Below, piece by piece: positions 1 to 11,239 of a stretch of 64,000 nucleotides of DNA. Both the position numbers and the translations under genes were made by a program. The notes under the pieces were generated by a model that searched no databases, was not told the DNA's origin, and saw only the letters and a program-made list of their open reading frames with translations. Each line of letters opens with the position of its first letter. Position 1 is the stretch's first letter. The stretch spans positions 155,001 to 219,000 of the forward strand of contig JAAOOA010000483.1 in NCBI GenBank assembly GCA_012861695.1, in the 5' to 3' direction. The DNA is from Trematomus loennbergii. Taxonomy: Eukaryota > Chordata > Actinopteri > Perciformes > Nototheniidae.

Positions 1-58
1 GTAGTATGCTTGAAATAGTGGCTCTGAAGCAGCTTTACTCGCGATTGAGAAACACCCT

Positions 59-230
59 ATGTCTGTCTCTCTCTATCTGTCTGTCTCTCTCTATCTGTCT
101 GTCTCTCTGTCTCTGTCTGTCGTCTCTCTCTATCTGTCTGTCTGTCTGTCTCTCTCTATCTGTCTGTCTCTCTCTATCTGTCTGTCTCTCTGTCTCTGTC
201 TCTCTCTATCTGTCTGTAGCTGCTATCTTC
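59..230. repeat. CT-rich microsatellite (CTGT/CTCT variants)
   Basis: The stretch is an imperfect tandem array built from CTGTCTCTCTCTAT-like units of about 14 bases, with interruptions. The repeat leaves several frames open, giving serine/leucine/cysteine-rich translations that are a by-product of the repeat and not a gene. Confidence 0.9.
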
Positions 231-1858
231 CTGGTCTTTCCTCTCCAGCTGCTGCTGTCTCGTCTTTATTAAACTGACGCCACCCCTCCACTGCTGTCTA
301 GCTCTGTCTCTTCTTCACGCTGTCTTCTCCTCTGCATCATGCAGGAACATTTGATTAAGTCATTGGGATGCCATGCATGTGCGTCACGTGATGTCTAATG
401 CTCTGCGGAGAAGACTATTGGTGCTTTCTACTAACAGAATGGACTTAACATACTCTTACTTTTAATTTCAATGATAGTGCAGTCTGGCCTAGAAGTTTGG
501 ACATGACAATTGTGCACATACTTAAAAGTGATCCTTTGTATACCAAAAAAAAAAAAAGGTATGTCCACTGTAAGACTACAAGTATGGCTCATTATATTCC
601 TCCAAGCCTAATCTGCTATCTCTGAAATGCCTTATGCAATACATATGCATCCAATTACACACTTGATTTGTGGATATAATGATAGTTGTGCTGTGTTACA
701 CTAAATTATAAAAACAGCAAAAGAAAAATAAATAAATTAAATAGATTTGTTTCAATTATTAGTTTTTGTATACATTATTGTAATTAAAGTGCTATGCAGA
801 AGTGTTTTGAGTATGTTACCCTATTTATGTATGAGTTGGATACATGAGATTTTCTCTTTAAGATAAACAGATGTTCTTTTAAAATGGTAGAGATTTCTGA
901 TCTTTCCCTGTATGTAAATATTTACAGTATATTTAAATAAACCCAATGTGTTTCTGCCCCATATGAGCAAGGCTGACTTGAGATGTAAGCACACACTGTG
1001 CAGAATTAGCCCTATTGTAGTACCATGTAAGGTGGTCTTGTAAATGTTCAGGAATGTAACTGCGAGTTTGCGTGAAAACGTCTTATGGTAACTCTTAGCT
1101 ACACTGCTTGGATTCCTCTAATGAAATCAACACAGCTCATTAGCTTGTTCACAGATTACACACTTCATTAGCAACTGAGAGAACATCCCATAGCCTTTTC
1201 AGAGCCAACCAGCTTAATGCTTAAATACATTTCATAAACACGTGGATGCTTCAGTCCTGCTCGCTTTGATCTTTTGAGCATTAACATTGCCCTTCATGCA
1301 CACAGCGAAAGCTTTGGACCAAAGAATAAAACAAAACAAAGCTCCACTCTTGGGACCTGTCGTATTGCTGGCTTTCCTACTTGGTAGTTAATTGCATTCA
1401 CCTGTTGTTCCAGGTGTAAATCAGAGCCTGATTAAATGGTAACAATGAAAACCAGCCGGCGTTGTGTCCTGAGAAACAACTGATGTGAAACATACGTTGC
1501 TGCCAGCACAGACACACACTCACGTCAGCAAGCTACATACAGTCACATGCCTACACACTTACTTTTATCTCTGAGCTCATGCCTGCTGGGCAGCACGTCT
1601 GTGTAATGTATGCCAGCAACACACACAACAACATCATCGACACATGCACACAAATCTGCGCTCTTTTAAAACAGCAATCATTTGTACTTTTTAACGAAAG
1701 TAAATCTGTACTTGCTCACATAAAAACGGAATGTGCCTCCTTGTTAACTGCAACGTTAACTGAAGGGTGGAGGAGAGGAAATGAATCGACGGTGCAAGAA
1801 TGAGATGAGAAAGATAAGGGCTGCCGTGAGCTCTGTGAGGATATCAAGGCTTCTTACA

Positions 1859-1860
<2 letters not shown>
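231..1860. other. Non-coding stretch, nothing recognised
   Basis: This is AT-rich complex sequence with short A runs. I see no exon-like frame with splice borders, no terminal-repeat element and no RNA gene. It is either an intron or 5' flank of the gene whose exons start at 10546. Confidence 0.5.
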
Positions 1861-1914
<54 letters not shown>

Positions 1915-1937
1915 TGTTGGTGTGTGTGTGTGTGTCA
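1861..1937. repeat. (GT)n microsatellite
   Basis: A nearly pure GT dinucleotide run with two small interruptions. It produces cysteine/valine or threonine/histidine runs in translation that have no coding meaning. Confidence 0.95.
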
Positions 1938-2059
1938 ACTATAGACCAGCTGCATCTTATACGTTTATTGTCCCAGTACAGCAGGGAGAGATGGTAAAGA
2001 CCCCAGCTGACAGGCAGAAAGACTTAAGGGAAGACAATTTTTATTTTGCTTCACTCAGC

Positions 2060-2304
2060 TTAAAGGGGCCCTATTATGCCCATAATGCTCAGGTCCATAT
2101 TTGTATTTTGTGTCTCTCCTGTGACATGTCTCCATGCTTTAATATTCAAAAAGCTCTGAAGCCAGAGCCCAGTCTGCTCTGATTGGTTAGCTACCCGGTT
2201 CTGTTGTGGGGGGGAGAAACTCCCTCTGGAGGGAACACAGGGATTTTAGCTAAATAACTAAATACACTAGAGAGAAAACCACAAAAGCACAATAGGGCTT
2301 TTAA
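2060..2304. mobile_element. TTAA-flanked miniature element (piggyBac-like), copy 1
   Basis: The 245-bp element starts at TTAA followed by AGGGGCCCTATTATGC and ends with GCACAATAGGGCTT before TTAA. The two ends are imperfect inverted repeats. TTAA at both borders is the hallmark target of piggyBac-type transposons, so a non-autonomous piggyBac-like element is inferred. There is no transposase inside. Its ends resemble those of the elements at 3705 and 6595, but the interior differs. Confidence 0.65.
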
Positions 2305-3704
2305 CTCCTTTCTCTTCTCCAATTTCTCTTTCCCTCTCGGCATCCTTCTCACCCACTTTCTTCCCTTTCTCTCTGCCCACCATGACGGTTTTCTGCAGAA
2401 GCAAGCTCACACAGTCTAAATATTTGAATGTGGGGAATCACTTTAAAGCTTCTAACATTGAGCCCGCCCTCCAGCCTTTCTGACATGGACCGGTGTCAGG
2501 CCCACCGCAGGCAGCAGTCGGACCCCCCTCTAACTCTCTTGATCTCCGTATTTGACCAGAACATCGAGCGTAACTTGGACATGAACCGCCCAATGAAAAG
2601 CCGTCACTCGTGACAGCTCAGTGTGGAGCAGGCAGACGGACAGATGTCGTACAGCATGCAGAGGAAGTGAAGTCATTATGGAGATGAGGAATGAGTGTGA
2701 GTTATGGAGAGGTGGAATTCACCGTCCTGCCTTGTTAGATTTACACATCAAGTTAAAAAGACTCAGTGTTCAAGGCATGGGTTCAAGTATTTCTGAAGTG
2801 CCGTGGGTAGTTGCTTCTCGGCTGTTAATCCAAAGGCTGCTGTGTGATTTATAGAGGGATCCCAGTACTGTAAAACTAGAAAATGTGAACGCACAGCACG
2901 GCGCGGGGATGCTGGGCCTATTAAAATCTCTGTTGCATTACTCATGTGTTGTTGAAGGAAAGAGTGAAGGTGCAACCCGGGATAAATCAGAGACTTTCAG
3001 CACACAGGTAAACAACTACACGTGCTCCCGCTGTTAGAAGTAGACAACACAAGAACAGGAAACAAATTAAAAGGAGAAAACCTGTATCATGTATTGGAAT
3101 CGTAACAAATGAAGACACTTAGATACAAGACATGAGGAGCTAATGAATTATTTGATTTGATGAAAATGATGTTTCCTTTGCATCCATTGGATCTCAACCA
3201 TGAGCTCTGTCTCACTCAGTTATTAATGCTACGAAAGTTAAGCTTTTGTGGCATTACACATGTAGTTACGATCATAACAGAGCTATTCAGCATTTACATT
3301 TAGATTTTAAGTATTTTTCTTTTTCAATTAGATTTTTATTTGGTGCATTAGTACAAAAGTAGGCTTCTTATTTCTAGCCAGCAACCATGGTTTTTGTGAT
3401 CTTAAGAGAATTAACCTTCAACTCACAAAGTGTATTCATTTAATGACAAGGCCCCTTGCCTTACAATTTAGTGGACAAACCCATTGTCAATTATTATCTA
3501 TTCCTTACACTTTTTGGATCAAAAGCCAGTGAAAATGACATCACCCTACAAACTATTGAAAAAAAAAAGTATTGCCATTTTTAGAGCCTCATGCATACCG
3601 TTTCAAAGTTGGAGGATTGCAAATCAGTCCTGCAGTGGTGAAATGCTTTGCTGCGCGATGATTGGACAATCTCTATTTGGGGTTCAGGTTAAACAAACAG
3701 TCAC
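2305..3704. other. Non-coding stretch, nothing recognised
   Basis: Mixed-composition sequence without a supported exon, RNA gene or bounded element. Short open frames at 2428-2854 have no splice-site context or recognisable protein features. Confidence 0.45.
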
Positions 3705-4200
3705 TTAAAGGGGACCTATCATGCAAAATGCACTTTTGTACGTCTTTTATACATGAATATGTGTCCCCGGTGTTCCAGGGAACTCACCAAGTGTCAGAAA
3801 ACACAACCCTCTCTATTTTCCTCCATACCCAAATCTCTAAAAAAGGGGCTGCAACGGATCTGATAAAACTGATCCAGATTTGAACACTGTCCTGACGTCA
3901 GGACGGTGGCGCTACGGCTATTGGGCCAACTCCACCAATCAGGAGGAGACAGCCACGGCCATTGCCGTTCGAAAGCGCTGGAGACGCTGTAGTACATATG
4001 CCAGGCCTGTAGGTGGTGCTGTTCTCACAGAATCAGCCCTTGCAAAAACAGAGCTAAAAAAATGTCAAATTGAGCAAAATGAGGCATGGCTAAAATGCAT
4101 GATCTTTTGGTATTTTGAAAAAGAAAAAGTATAAATATGCCTTATATAGGTATGGTCCTACACTATATTATTATAATATAGCATGATAGGTCCACTTTAA
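3705..4200 (+). mobile_element. TTAA-flanked miniature element (piggyBac-like), copy 2
   Basis: A 496-bp element bounded by TTAA on both sides. The left end reads AGGGGACCTATCATGCAA and the right end is its near inverted complement (GCATGATAGGTCCACT). An almost identical copy lies in opposite orientation at 6595-7089. The internal open frame (about 80 codons from 3880, containing RWRRCSTYARPV) is shared with that copy and is a property of the repeat, not a gene. Assignment to piggyBac rests on TTAA borders only; no transposase is present. Confidence 0.8.
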
Positions 4201-6594
4201 ACAATTACGAAAAGTTTCAGAGTGACGTGGTAGGCAGCGTTCTCCGTCACCGCCACTAAATGAGGCAACATTTTATGAAATAACTCCAATAAAGTTCATG
4301 CCATGCAAAGAAGCATTACATCTGCTCTGGTGGCTCATTGTGGTCCAACAACTGATATGTTATATTACATTCCATATCACTCCTCCATATGAGTACACTT
4401 CAATACCATAGACCAAGCCAATGGGAGCCATTTTAGAGTTACATATCTTGCCCAACGACATTTTGATTGCAGGAACTAAGACCCTCCAATTGGTAGAAGC
4501 CCATTTCCCCCTGAGCCAAATCCGCCCTGATAGTTTTTCCTTTAATTTGTCAATCATTTGACACATAAACACACAAACACATGGGGATGAGAGGAATTTT
4601 CCACATCACCTCAGCCTGCCCACATATTTTCAAACAAATGTGAAGAGGAACCCTCCCATCGTAAAACCGTGAAGTCGATTGTATTTCCCCTCTCTATTCT
4701 TCTTCACTGTAATCTCTCTTTTTCCTCATCTCCCTTTCATCTTTTGCTCGAATGACCTGAAGGCTAACGCTTGTGTTGTCTTGGACCGTAAAGTAACAGT
4801 TCTCAGCATGCAGTCTGACTCAGGTGGAAGATGTGCGTCGATGCAATCCTTCTCGCCCACTGATAACATTTTTCTCTATCAATCAATCCTCCCTCCACTC
4901 CTCTATTCACTCCCTTAAGCTTTTCCAAATATCCATCCTGTTTCTACTCTCCTCCCTTAAGTTGTATTTCTCTTTTTTCTTAACGTTTGTGCTCTGATTG
5001 CAATTGTCGTATGAGGTGGTCTGCTTTCAAGACATGTGGGATGTTTTTAAACCACAAGCACGCATCAGCTGACCCATTGTTTACCCAGTGTAATTGCGAC
5101 CACATTTTTGTTTCTCTTCCTGTGAGCCTCAGTTCTTGGACCAACCAGAGAGATATGAAACAACTTCCCCCCCATGCAACAAATTCATACACAAACTTGC
5201 ATGGAAAATTAGATGAGGGGGAAAAACGGACGGACAGAAAGTAAAACAAATAGAGGTTAGAAGGCAAGAGAAGCACAGACGCTTTAACAAGACATGATTA
5301 AGTGTGGAAAGCCAGACAGATAAAGAGATAGTCCTGAGACAAGAGGTGGCTTCAGTAAACACAGACAGACAAGAGGAGAAGTGGAGTGCATTCAGTCGCT
5401 ACTGTAAGTGGAAATCAGGATGGAAAGGTTATTAAACAGAGAGTAACCGGGTCATTAACTCTGCTCTCAGGAGCCGCGGGAGGGGAAAACACCCTGCAAG
5501 GTAGAGCACACACTGCAAAAAGTTACCTAAAAAAGGAATCTCTCTTAGCTAAGAAAATATTTTATTCATATCTGCTTCATTAGAGCGATGACAGCAGCGG
5601 GTTGGGTGATATGTGAAAGTGGTTGTAAGTGGTTTTAAGCCACATTACCGCAAGTGACGCTGATTCTGTCTTCAACTCAACAGATCACTCTGCACACTGT
5701 GTTTTACACCACGATCAAGATAAAGCCGTGTCCCACTTCCACACTACGAATGCATTTTAAGCTATTATACCTGAAAAACCTGTAATGTACTTGCAGGATT
5801 CTTGCTATTTTGAGTTTGTGTCTTCGTTGTTGAGTCTACTTACAGTAAGTCGCTTTGGAATTGTAATTAATATACCCAAAACTCAAACCGTTGAATTGTT
5901 GGTACACCGTTGATGCACTGAACTACAGTCAGTGGGCATACACTTTGACATCGGAGCAGTGTGGTGAGGGTTAGGCAAGAGACTCCTTGGTTAAGGTTAG
6001 GAAGTAAGTCAACACTTCCTGTCTCACTTTAGACTTTTCCAGTATTTAACCAAGACCACGATGTTTCCCTAACCAAGAGCTCTGAGTGAGTGCCTGAACA
6101 TTACCATAAAAACATTCATCCTGGTAATAGAGGAACTGCTCACAGCTGCAGAACATCACAACTATGTGCTAATGGCGATGCCGCACAAGGAAGCAATAAG
6201 TATTACATCCTTGAAATAATATAGGGCCTTCTCTGCACTAACTTTAATTGGATGAGGACTTCTAAAGTCATGTTTTCAATTGTGTTTAAGTCTGTTATTG
6301 AAAACCAACAGTATGGATGGCGTCCCTCTTGTTCCACTTTGTTGTCGTTTTTCTTTCAATATCATTTTTTGTTAATACATTCCTGTAGAAAACACTTGAT
6401 GTTTACACCACAAAATATCAAATCAAGTTATTTGTGAAAAATGTCATATATACAGTAATTACACGCTGCTGTCATCGACTGTTTGCTTTAGCTATGAAAA
6501 GTAATGCACTCAAATTAGTGTATGTCCACACAAATCAATTATTTTGTATTCCACATATTGTGAACCAGCAAGTTTTGTCAAATACTTTCTGTAC
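4201..6594. other. Non-coding stretch between two inverted elements
   Basis: Complex sequence of AT-rich to balanced composition. No exon with splice borders, no RNA gene and no clear repeat boundary could be found. Confidence 0.45.
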
Positions 6595-7089
6595 TTAAAG
6601 TGGACCTATCATGCTATATTTGAATAATATAGTGTAGGACCATACCTATATAAGGCATATTTATACTTTTTTTTTTCAAAATACCAAACAGATCATGCAC
6701 ATTTTAGCCATGCCTCATTTTAATCAATTTGACATTTTTTAGCTCAGTTTTTGCAAGGGCAGATTCTGTGAGAACAGCACCATCTACAGGCCTGGCATAT
6801 GTACTACAGCGTCTCCAGCGCTTTCGAACGGCAATGGCCGTGGCTGTCTCCTCCTGATTGGTGGAGTTGGCCCAATAGCCGTAGCGCCACTGTCCTGACG
6901 TCAGGACAGTGTTCAAATCTGGATCAGTTTTTATCAGATCCGTTGCAGCCCCTTTTTTAGAGATTTGGGTATGGAGGAAAATAGAGAGGGTTGTGTTTTC
7001 TGACACTTGGTGAGTTCCCTGGAACACCGGGCAATATTCATGTAGAAAAGACGTACCAAAGTGCATTTTGCATGATAGGTCCCCTTTAA
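6595..7089 (-). mobile_element. TTAA-flanked miniature element (piggyBac-like), copy 3, inverted relative to copy 2
   Basis: Reverse-complement counterpart of the 3705-4200 element. It begins TTAAAGTGGACCTATCATGC and ends GCATGATAGGTCCCCTTTAA. Nearly all of the 495 bp aligns with the other copy with scattered substitutions, including the same internal open frame on the minus strand (130 codons in this copy). TTAA is present at both borders. Confidence 0.8.
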
Positions 7090-7950
7090 GTAACACACTT
7101 TCATAGTTATATTAACACACATGTTGACTTAATTTAATAATTAATTAACTTTGCCACATCCGCAGTTATTTTAATCCAAACCAACTCATTTCCTTGCCTT
7201 ATCCTAACCAAGTGTGACGACGTTTTTTAATGATCGCAATGCATGCAACAAGCTTAATTGGACACATGTTGCTGGATATTTGCAGGAGACTGCAGAAAGA
7301 GGAAAAACCTTTCGGAAGATGTCGTAAGAGCCATTGTACGAGGATACTTTGCTCTAGTACTTTAAGTACCTCCCACACTCAGCAGCAGCATGTTTTGTAG
7401 TGTACTAGCAGTGCAGTCAGCAGGGGAGCGATTAGCAGTCAGCGGAGCGCTCATTACGTCGTGGATAGAGCAGCTGATTGTTGGGCCTGCCCTCTGCTTC
7501 AGAAGCACCACACTGTTTACTGTCTGGATCACCGAAAACAAACACACCAGCCCAGCCTCCCACACACACTCCAACCCACTCACAGTCAAGTGTACGGAAA
7601 AAGCTATTATCTGTACCAGTCGCTCAGCCACACACAGGACGAACCACGAAAGCACACAAACAACAAAAACACATGTTGTCAGATGAAAAGCTGCTGAATA
7701 AGCTTTTTCCATAAGGCATCATTTGGAGAAAAAAACATTTGTTTGTTGGACAAATTGTCCCAAATCAAGAGGAACCGTCCAATCCTTCAATTTAATTTCA
7801 AACATCAAGTTTACCAAAGTTGACAAGTGGTGGGTTTCACCCTGAATTGTGTGTGTGTGAGGGGGGGCATGTGTGTATAAGTGTATGTTTGTAGTTTATT
7901 CTTGTCTGTGTTTAGCCCTCCGTGCAGACATAAGTGTTTGATTATCTGGC
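7090..7950. other. Non-coding stretch, nothing recognised
   Basis: Complex sequence. Both strands stay open around 7362-7714, giving overlapping translations on opposite strands, but none has splice context, a signal peptide plus domain, or a recognisable motif. I read these as chance. Confidence 0.4.
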
Positions 7951-7956
7951 CTGTGT

Positions 7957-8001
<45 letters not shown>

Positions 8002-8046
8002 TGTGTGGGTGTGTGGTGTGTGGTGTGTGTTGTTGTGGTGGTTGTG

Positions 8047-8077
<31 letters not shown>

Positions 8078-8106
8078 TGTGTGCGTGTGCGTGCGTGTGT
8101 GCGTGT
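7951..8106. repeat. Compound (GT)n microsatellite
   Basis: About 155 bases of GT repeat interrupted by GG, TTG and GC steps. All long frames here are repeat by-products. Confidence 0.95.
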
Positions 8107-9383
8107 AGTAAGTTGTTTAAGGAGTAGGTGCATGTTTACAGCATCCTGAAGACAACAAACACTAAAAAGGGATCCTGAGCAGATGAAATGCTTTAAGAAC
8201 GCAGATGTGCAACAGGTGTGTCCGAGAAATGAAAAACACGTGGTCGTCTGCAGGCACTGAAGGAAAAACTACAATTCCATCATGCAAAACAAACGCACAG
8301 TGCTCTGTCTGAGGTGTTATGCAAACAGCCGCGTGGAGGAAGTGGAGTCAGCACATGAAACATGCAGCCTGACCTCCACCGGGCCGAACACCAGGAGGGG
8401 CTCGCTCTGCCCCCGGCTGCAGGAGTTAATGAAATAGCTGCTTGACACAAATATGAGGAGGTTGAATCTGTCAGCATGCGGTCACTGAACGAGCTGAGTC
8501 TAGCCCTCACATTAGGAGGGGATGAGAGAAAACAGAGAAGAATGTAAGAGAGGAATTGGTAGTATTAAAGGTATTAAGTGGTACTTTTTGAGTTTGTACA
8601 TGTAGGAAGTGATTTGGATTATTTACTGTGCTTCAGTTATAAAGGCTTCTTACTGTTTATACTATTATATTTTTAACATAAATCAACCGTGGAGGACATT
8701 GTTTGCAGTTCTTCCATAAGCATGGCATCAAAAACAAGCTACTATTACTTTGCCAAATGTGCTATCTGTTAGCAGACTTGCTAAAGGGGTGCATTCAAAA
8801 GATACGGTAAAATGGCTCTGCGCTGACGTTGCTGTTTCGTTTCTATGGAGAGTGGTAACGCTGACTAGGCAGAAGCCACGCTCGGCCTTTGCACTGCTCG
8901 AAAAGCACTACATATTTCAACTCATTTACCGCTGACCTCAATGAGCAACCAATCAGATAACAGCAGAATGAAACGGTACAAGCTAGTAGCGGAGGTAAAC
9001 GTAGAAACGCGGTAAGCAATAAGTAATCGGCATTTACATATTTTCAAATGTTTGGCAATTTCAAAAATACGCTTGAATTTGCATGATTTTTCTAAACATT
9101 AAATGCCAATTCTTGAAATAACGGTGTGGTGTGTGTGTGGATCACTGTACAGCGGTACCAAAATCTATTTGGCATTAGAAAAAAGATACTACAAAAATAT
9201 CATTTCATTATTATTTAGAATCTTCATTCTCAGCTGAATAGTTTTCCCCTAACCCTACATTTCAGTTCAAGTACCATGTCCTCACTTCTGCACTTGATTC
9301 AAGTCTGCATAGGTATGACAAAGCAAGAACTCACACACACACACACAGATACACTCACACACCTTCACCCAGACAAAAGCTCA
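8107..9383. other. Non-coding stretch, nothing recognised
   Basis: Complex sequence with a short CA run near 9330-9362. No supported exon or element boundary. Confidence 0.4.
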
Positions 9384-9407
9384 CCCCCCCCCCCCCCCCC
9401 CCCCCCC
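9384..9407. repeat. Poly-C tract (24 nt)
   Basis: Uninterrupted run of 24 C residues. The minus strand is a G run with quadruplex potential. The length in the assembly may be inexact. Confidence 0.95.
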
Positions 9408-9711
9408 TTGGTGTAATCCCATGTGATCTCGCCGACACTCTGTTGTTAGAAGCCTCCTCTCTCCGCAGCCTCTCCCATCGCTGCCTTTGAACTCGGCTGC
9501 CAAGAAAGTGTAACACCGCGTGCCAACATTATAATGATACAATTGGCGGGGTGAGGAGCTGAGTGGGAGCAGAAGGCCCTGACACAAAGAGAGTAAGAGG
9601 CTCCAATATTGTCAACGTGTTGTTAATAAGCTGCGGGAGAGAAACGAGGTGTGTGTGAATTCCTGGAAGTTTTTGCATGTCCACAAATATGAATTCTTCT
9701 GTAAAGGAGAG

Positions 9712-9742
<31 letters not shown>

Positions 9743-9789
9743 TGTGTGTGTGTGTGTTGTGTGTGTGTGTGTGTGTGTGTTGTGTGTGT
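9712..9789. repeat. (GT)n microsatellite
   Basis: GT dinucleotide run with three one-base interruptions. Confidence 0.95.
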
Positions 9790-10088
9790 AGTGGAGGTGA
9801 TGTCAGGCTACATTACAACTTATTGCTGAGTTGAGTGACATGCAGGATTATCGGCTGGGAGAAATACAAAAAAGAAACTTTTATCAGCGTGGGGCCGGGC
9901 CCGCATGTTTGATGTTGGTCTGATGACTCATATACAGGGTGGAGGACAGAGGTGCTGACAGTGCGGGGTCATTAGGGAGCAACAAGTGGGCCCAGGCAAG
10001 CTTTCATTTAAGCCCTGTCATCTCACAGATAGTTCACAATCATACCGCAGGATAACTGGTATAATATGTAAATATCGGATGGATAAAT

Positions 10089-10338
10089 TAGGGCTGAGAG
10101 GTATGAAGAAAATCATATATCACAATATATTTGACCAAATACCTCAAAATTGATATCATGATGATATTGTAGGGTGTGCTGTTGAGGCTTTAAGCAATTT
10201 CAAACATTAGCATTTTAATAAATAATCACAATAATGTAGATATAATGACTAAGATCATGATTTTCCTGTACTGAAGCCATATCTACAGTAGTCTTATGTC
10301 ATGATATCAATACAATATTGATTAATTGCCTAGCCCTT
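10089..10338. mobile_element. hAT-like miniature element (AGGGCTG...AGCCCT ends)
   Basis: The left end reads TAGGGCTGAGAGG and the right end reads TTGCCTAGCCCTTA, an imperfect inverted pair. The interior is AT-rich with several ATATCATGA motifs. Ends of this type recur at 18579 and 58379. The flanks (GGATAAAT and GATTTTTG) match only partly, so the 8-bp duplication is decayed or the borders are off by a base or two. Confidence 0.5.
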
Positions 10339-10545
10339 AGATTTTTGGTTTTGGTGGGTGAGGATTACTCAATATTAGATGTTGATTATGCACACAATTT
10401 TAAGCCGTTGTGAGCATCAAAACGTTTTTTTCCAGGTTATATTTATTCTTACAGACAACATGCATGCTCAGCAAACAAACGAGCTTCAATTCCCTTACTT
10501 CACTTATATCTGAAATGATTTTTCTTTTGTCTTTTTGACTACTAG

Positions 10546-10642
10546 GTCACTTCCTGGGGAACCACAGCGTGCTGGAGCTCCTGAGGCAGGAGGGCTACGA
10601 GATCGTCCACGTGCATCCTGATCACCCAGAGCCAGACACAGG
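10546..10642 (+). CDS. Internal coding exon A of an unrecognised gene
   Basis: I do not recognise the product. The exon is 97 nt, preceded by a pyrimidine-rich tract ending ACTAG and followed by a good donor (GTGAGC). After two bases completing an upstream codon, it encodes 31 residues beginning HFLGNHSVLELL and containing EGYEIVHVHPDHPEP, then leaves two bases (GG) for the next exon. Coding character is judged from the open frame between good splice sites, strongly GC-biased third positions unlike the AT-rich flanks, and phase agreement with exon B at 16222. Upstream exons lie outside the window or were not found. The strand is fixed by the splice borders. Confidence 0.65.
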
Positions 10643-11021
10643 GTGAGCCCAGAGGAGGGCTAAACTAATGACAGATGAAATAGCTGTGGTTACAAAGAAA
10701 CAAAGAAAGTCTGCTATATATAGTCAGGAAAAAATGCTAAATGCTTGGGTTACTAATTAAACACATCTGATGCAAAACCAACAGTGATTGTTTGACAATA
10801 CTGAATCTGATAAGGTTTTAAATGTTGTAATCAGGCACGTTTCGCTTTGATTCTGACAAGGAAAAGACAAAGGCAGGAGGGATTTTGTGCTACCATCACA
10901 CCAATAATGCAATATGGATTGTGAATCAGAGCATTTGTGCACTCTTAGTTCTTGGCAGGCGTGCAGATCAATAGCGTGGCGTGGGGAAACATTTAGGGGA
11001 AGCCCATTTTTTGGGTTGGTT

Positions 11022-11041
11022 GGGGGGGGGGGGGGGGGGGG
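11022..11041. repeat. Poly-G tract (20 nt)
   Basis: Uninterrupted run of 20 G residues inside the hAT element. It is complementary to the poly-C tract about 180 nt downstream. Confidence 0.9.
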
Positions 11042-11219
11042 TGGTCAATAACGTAACCAGATGAGTGATTACAGCGCCCGGTATCATTTTACACACATTT
11101 GTATCACACAGATGCAGGACTTGCACACGTCTGTTATCTAACCGACAGGTCCGCACGCACTCTCCAGCCGAAACTCTCGTTTTATTAATTTAAGCATTTC
11201 TTATTAATTTATGCAGACA

Positions 11220-11239
11220 CCCCCCCCCCCCCCCCCCCC
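11220..11239. repeat. Poly-C tract (20 nt)
   Basis: Uninterrupted run of 20 C residues inside the same hAT element. It could pair with the G run at 11022-11041. Confidence 0.9.

Noticed and set aside
6704..7096. Minus-strand frame of 130 codons with an RWRRCSTYARPV segment conserved at 3.9 kb
   Set aside because: The conservation between 3.9 and 6.9 kb is explained by both being copies of the same TTAA-bordered miniature element.
7951..8149. Cysteine/valine-rich and threonine/histidine-rich frames
   Set aside because: Direct translation of a GT/CA microsatellite. The same applies to frames at 1756-1938, 9649-9834, 27824-28112 and 28745-29282.
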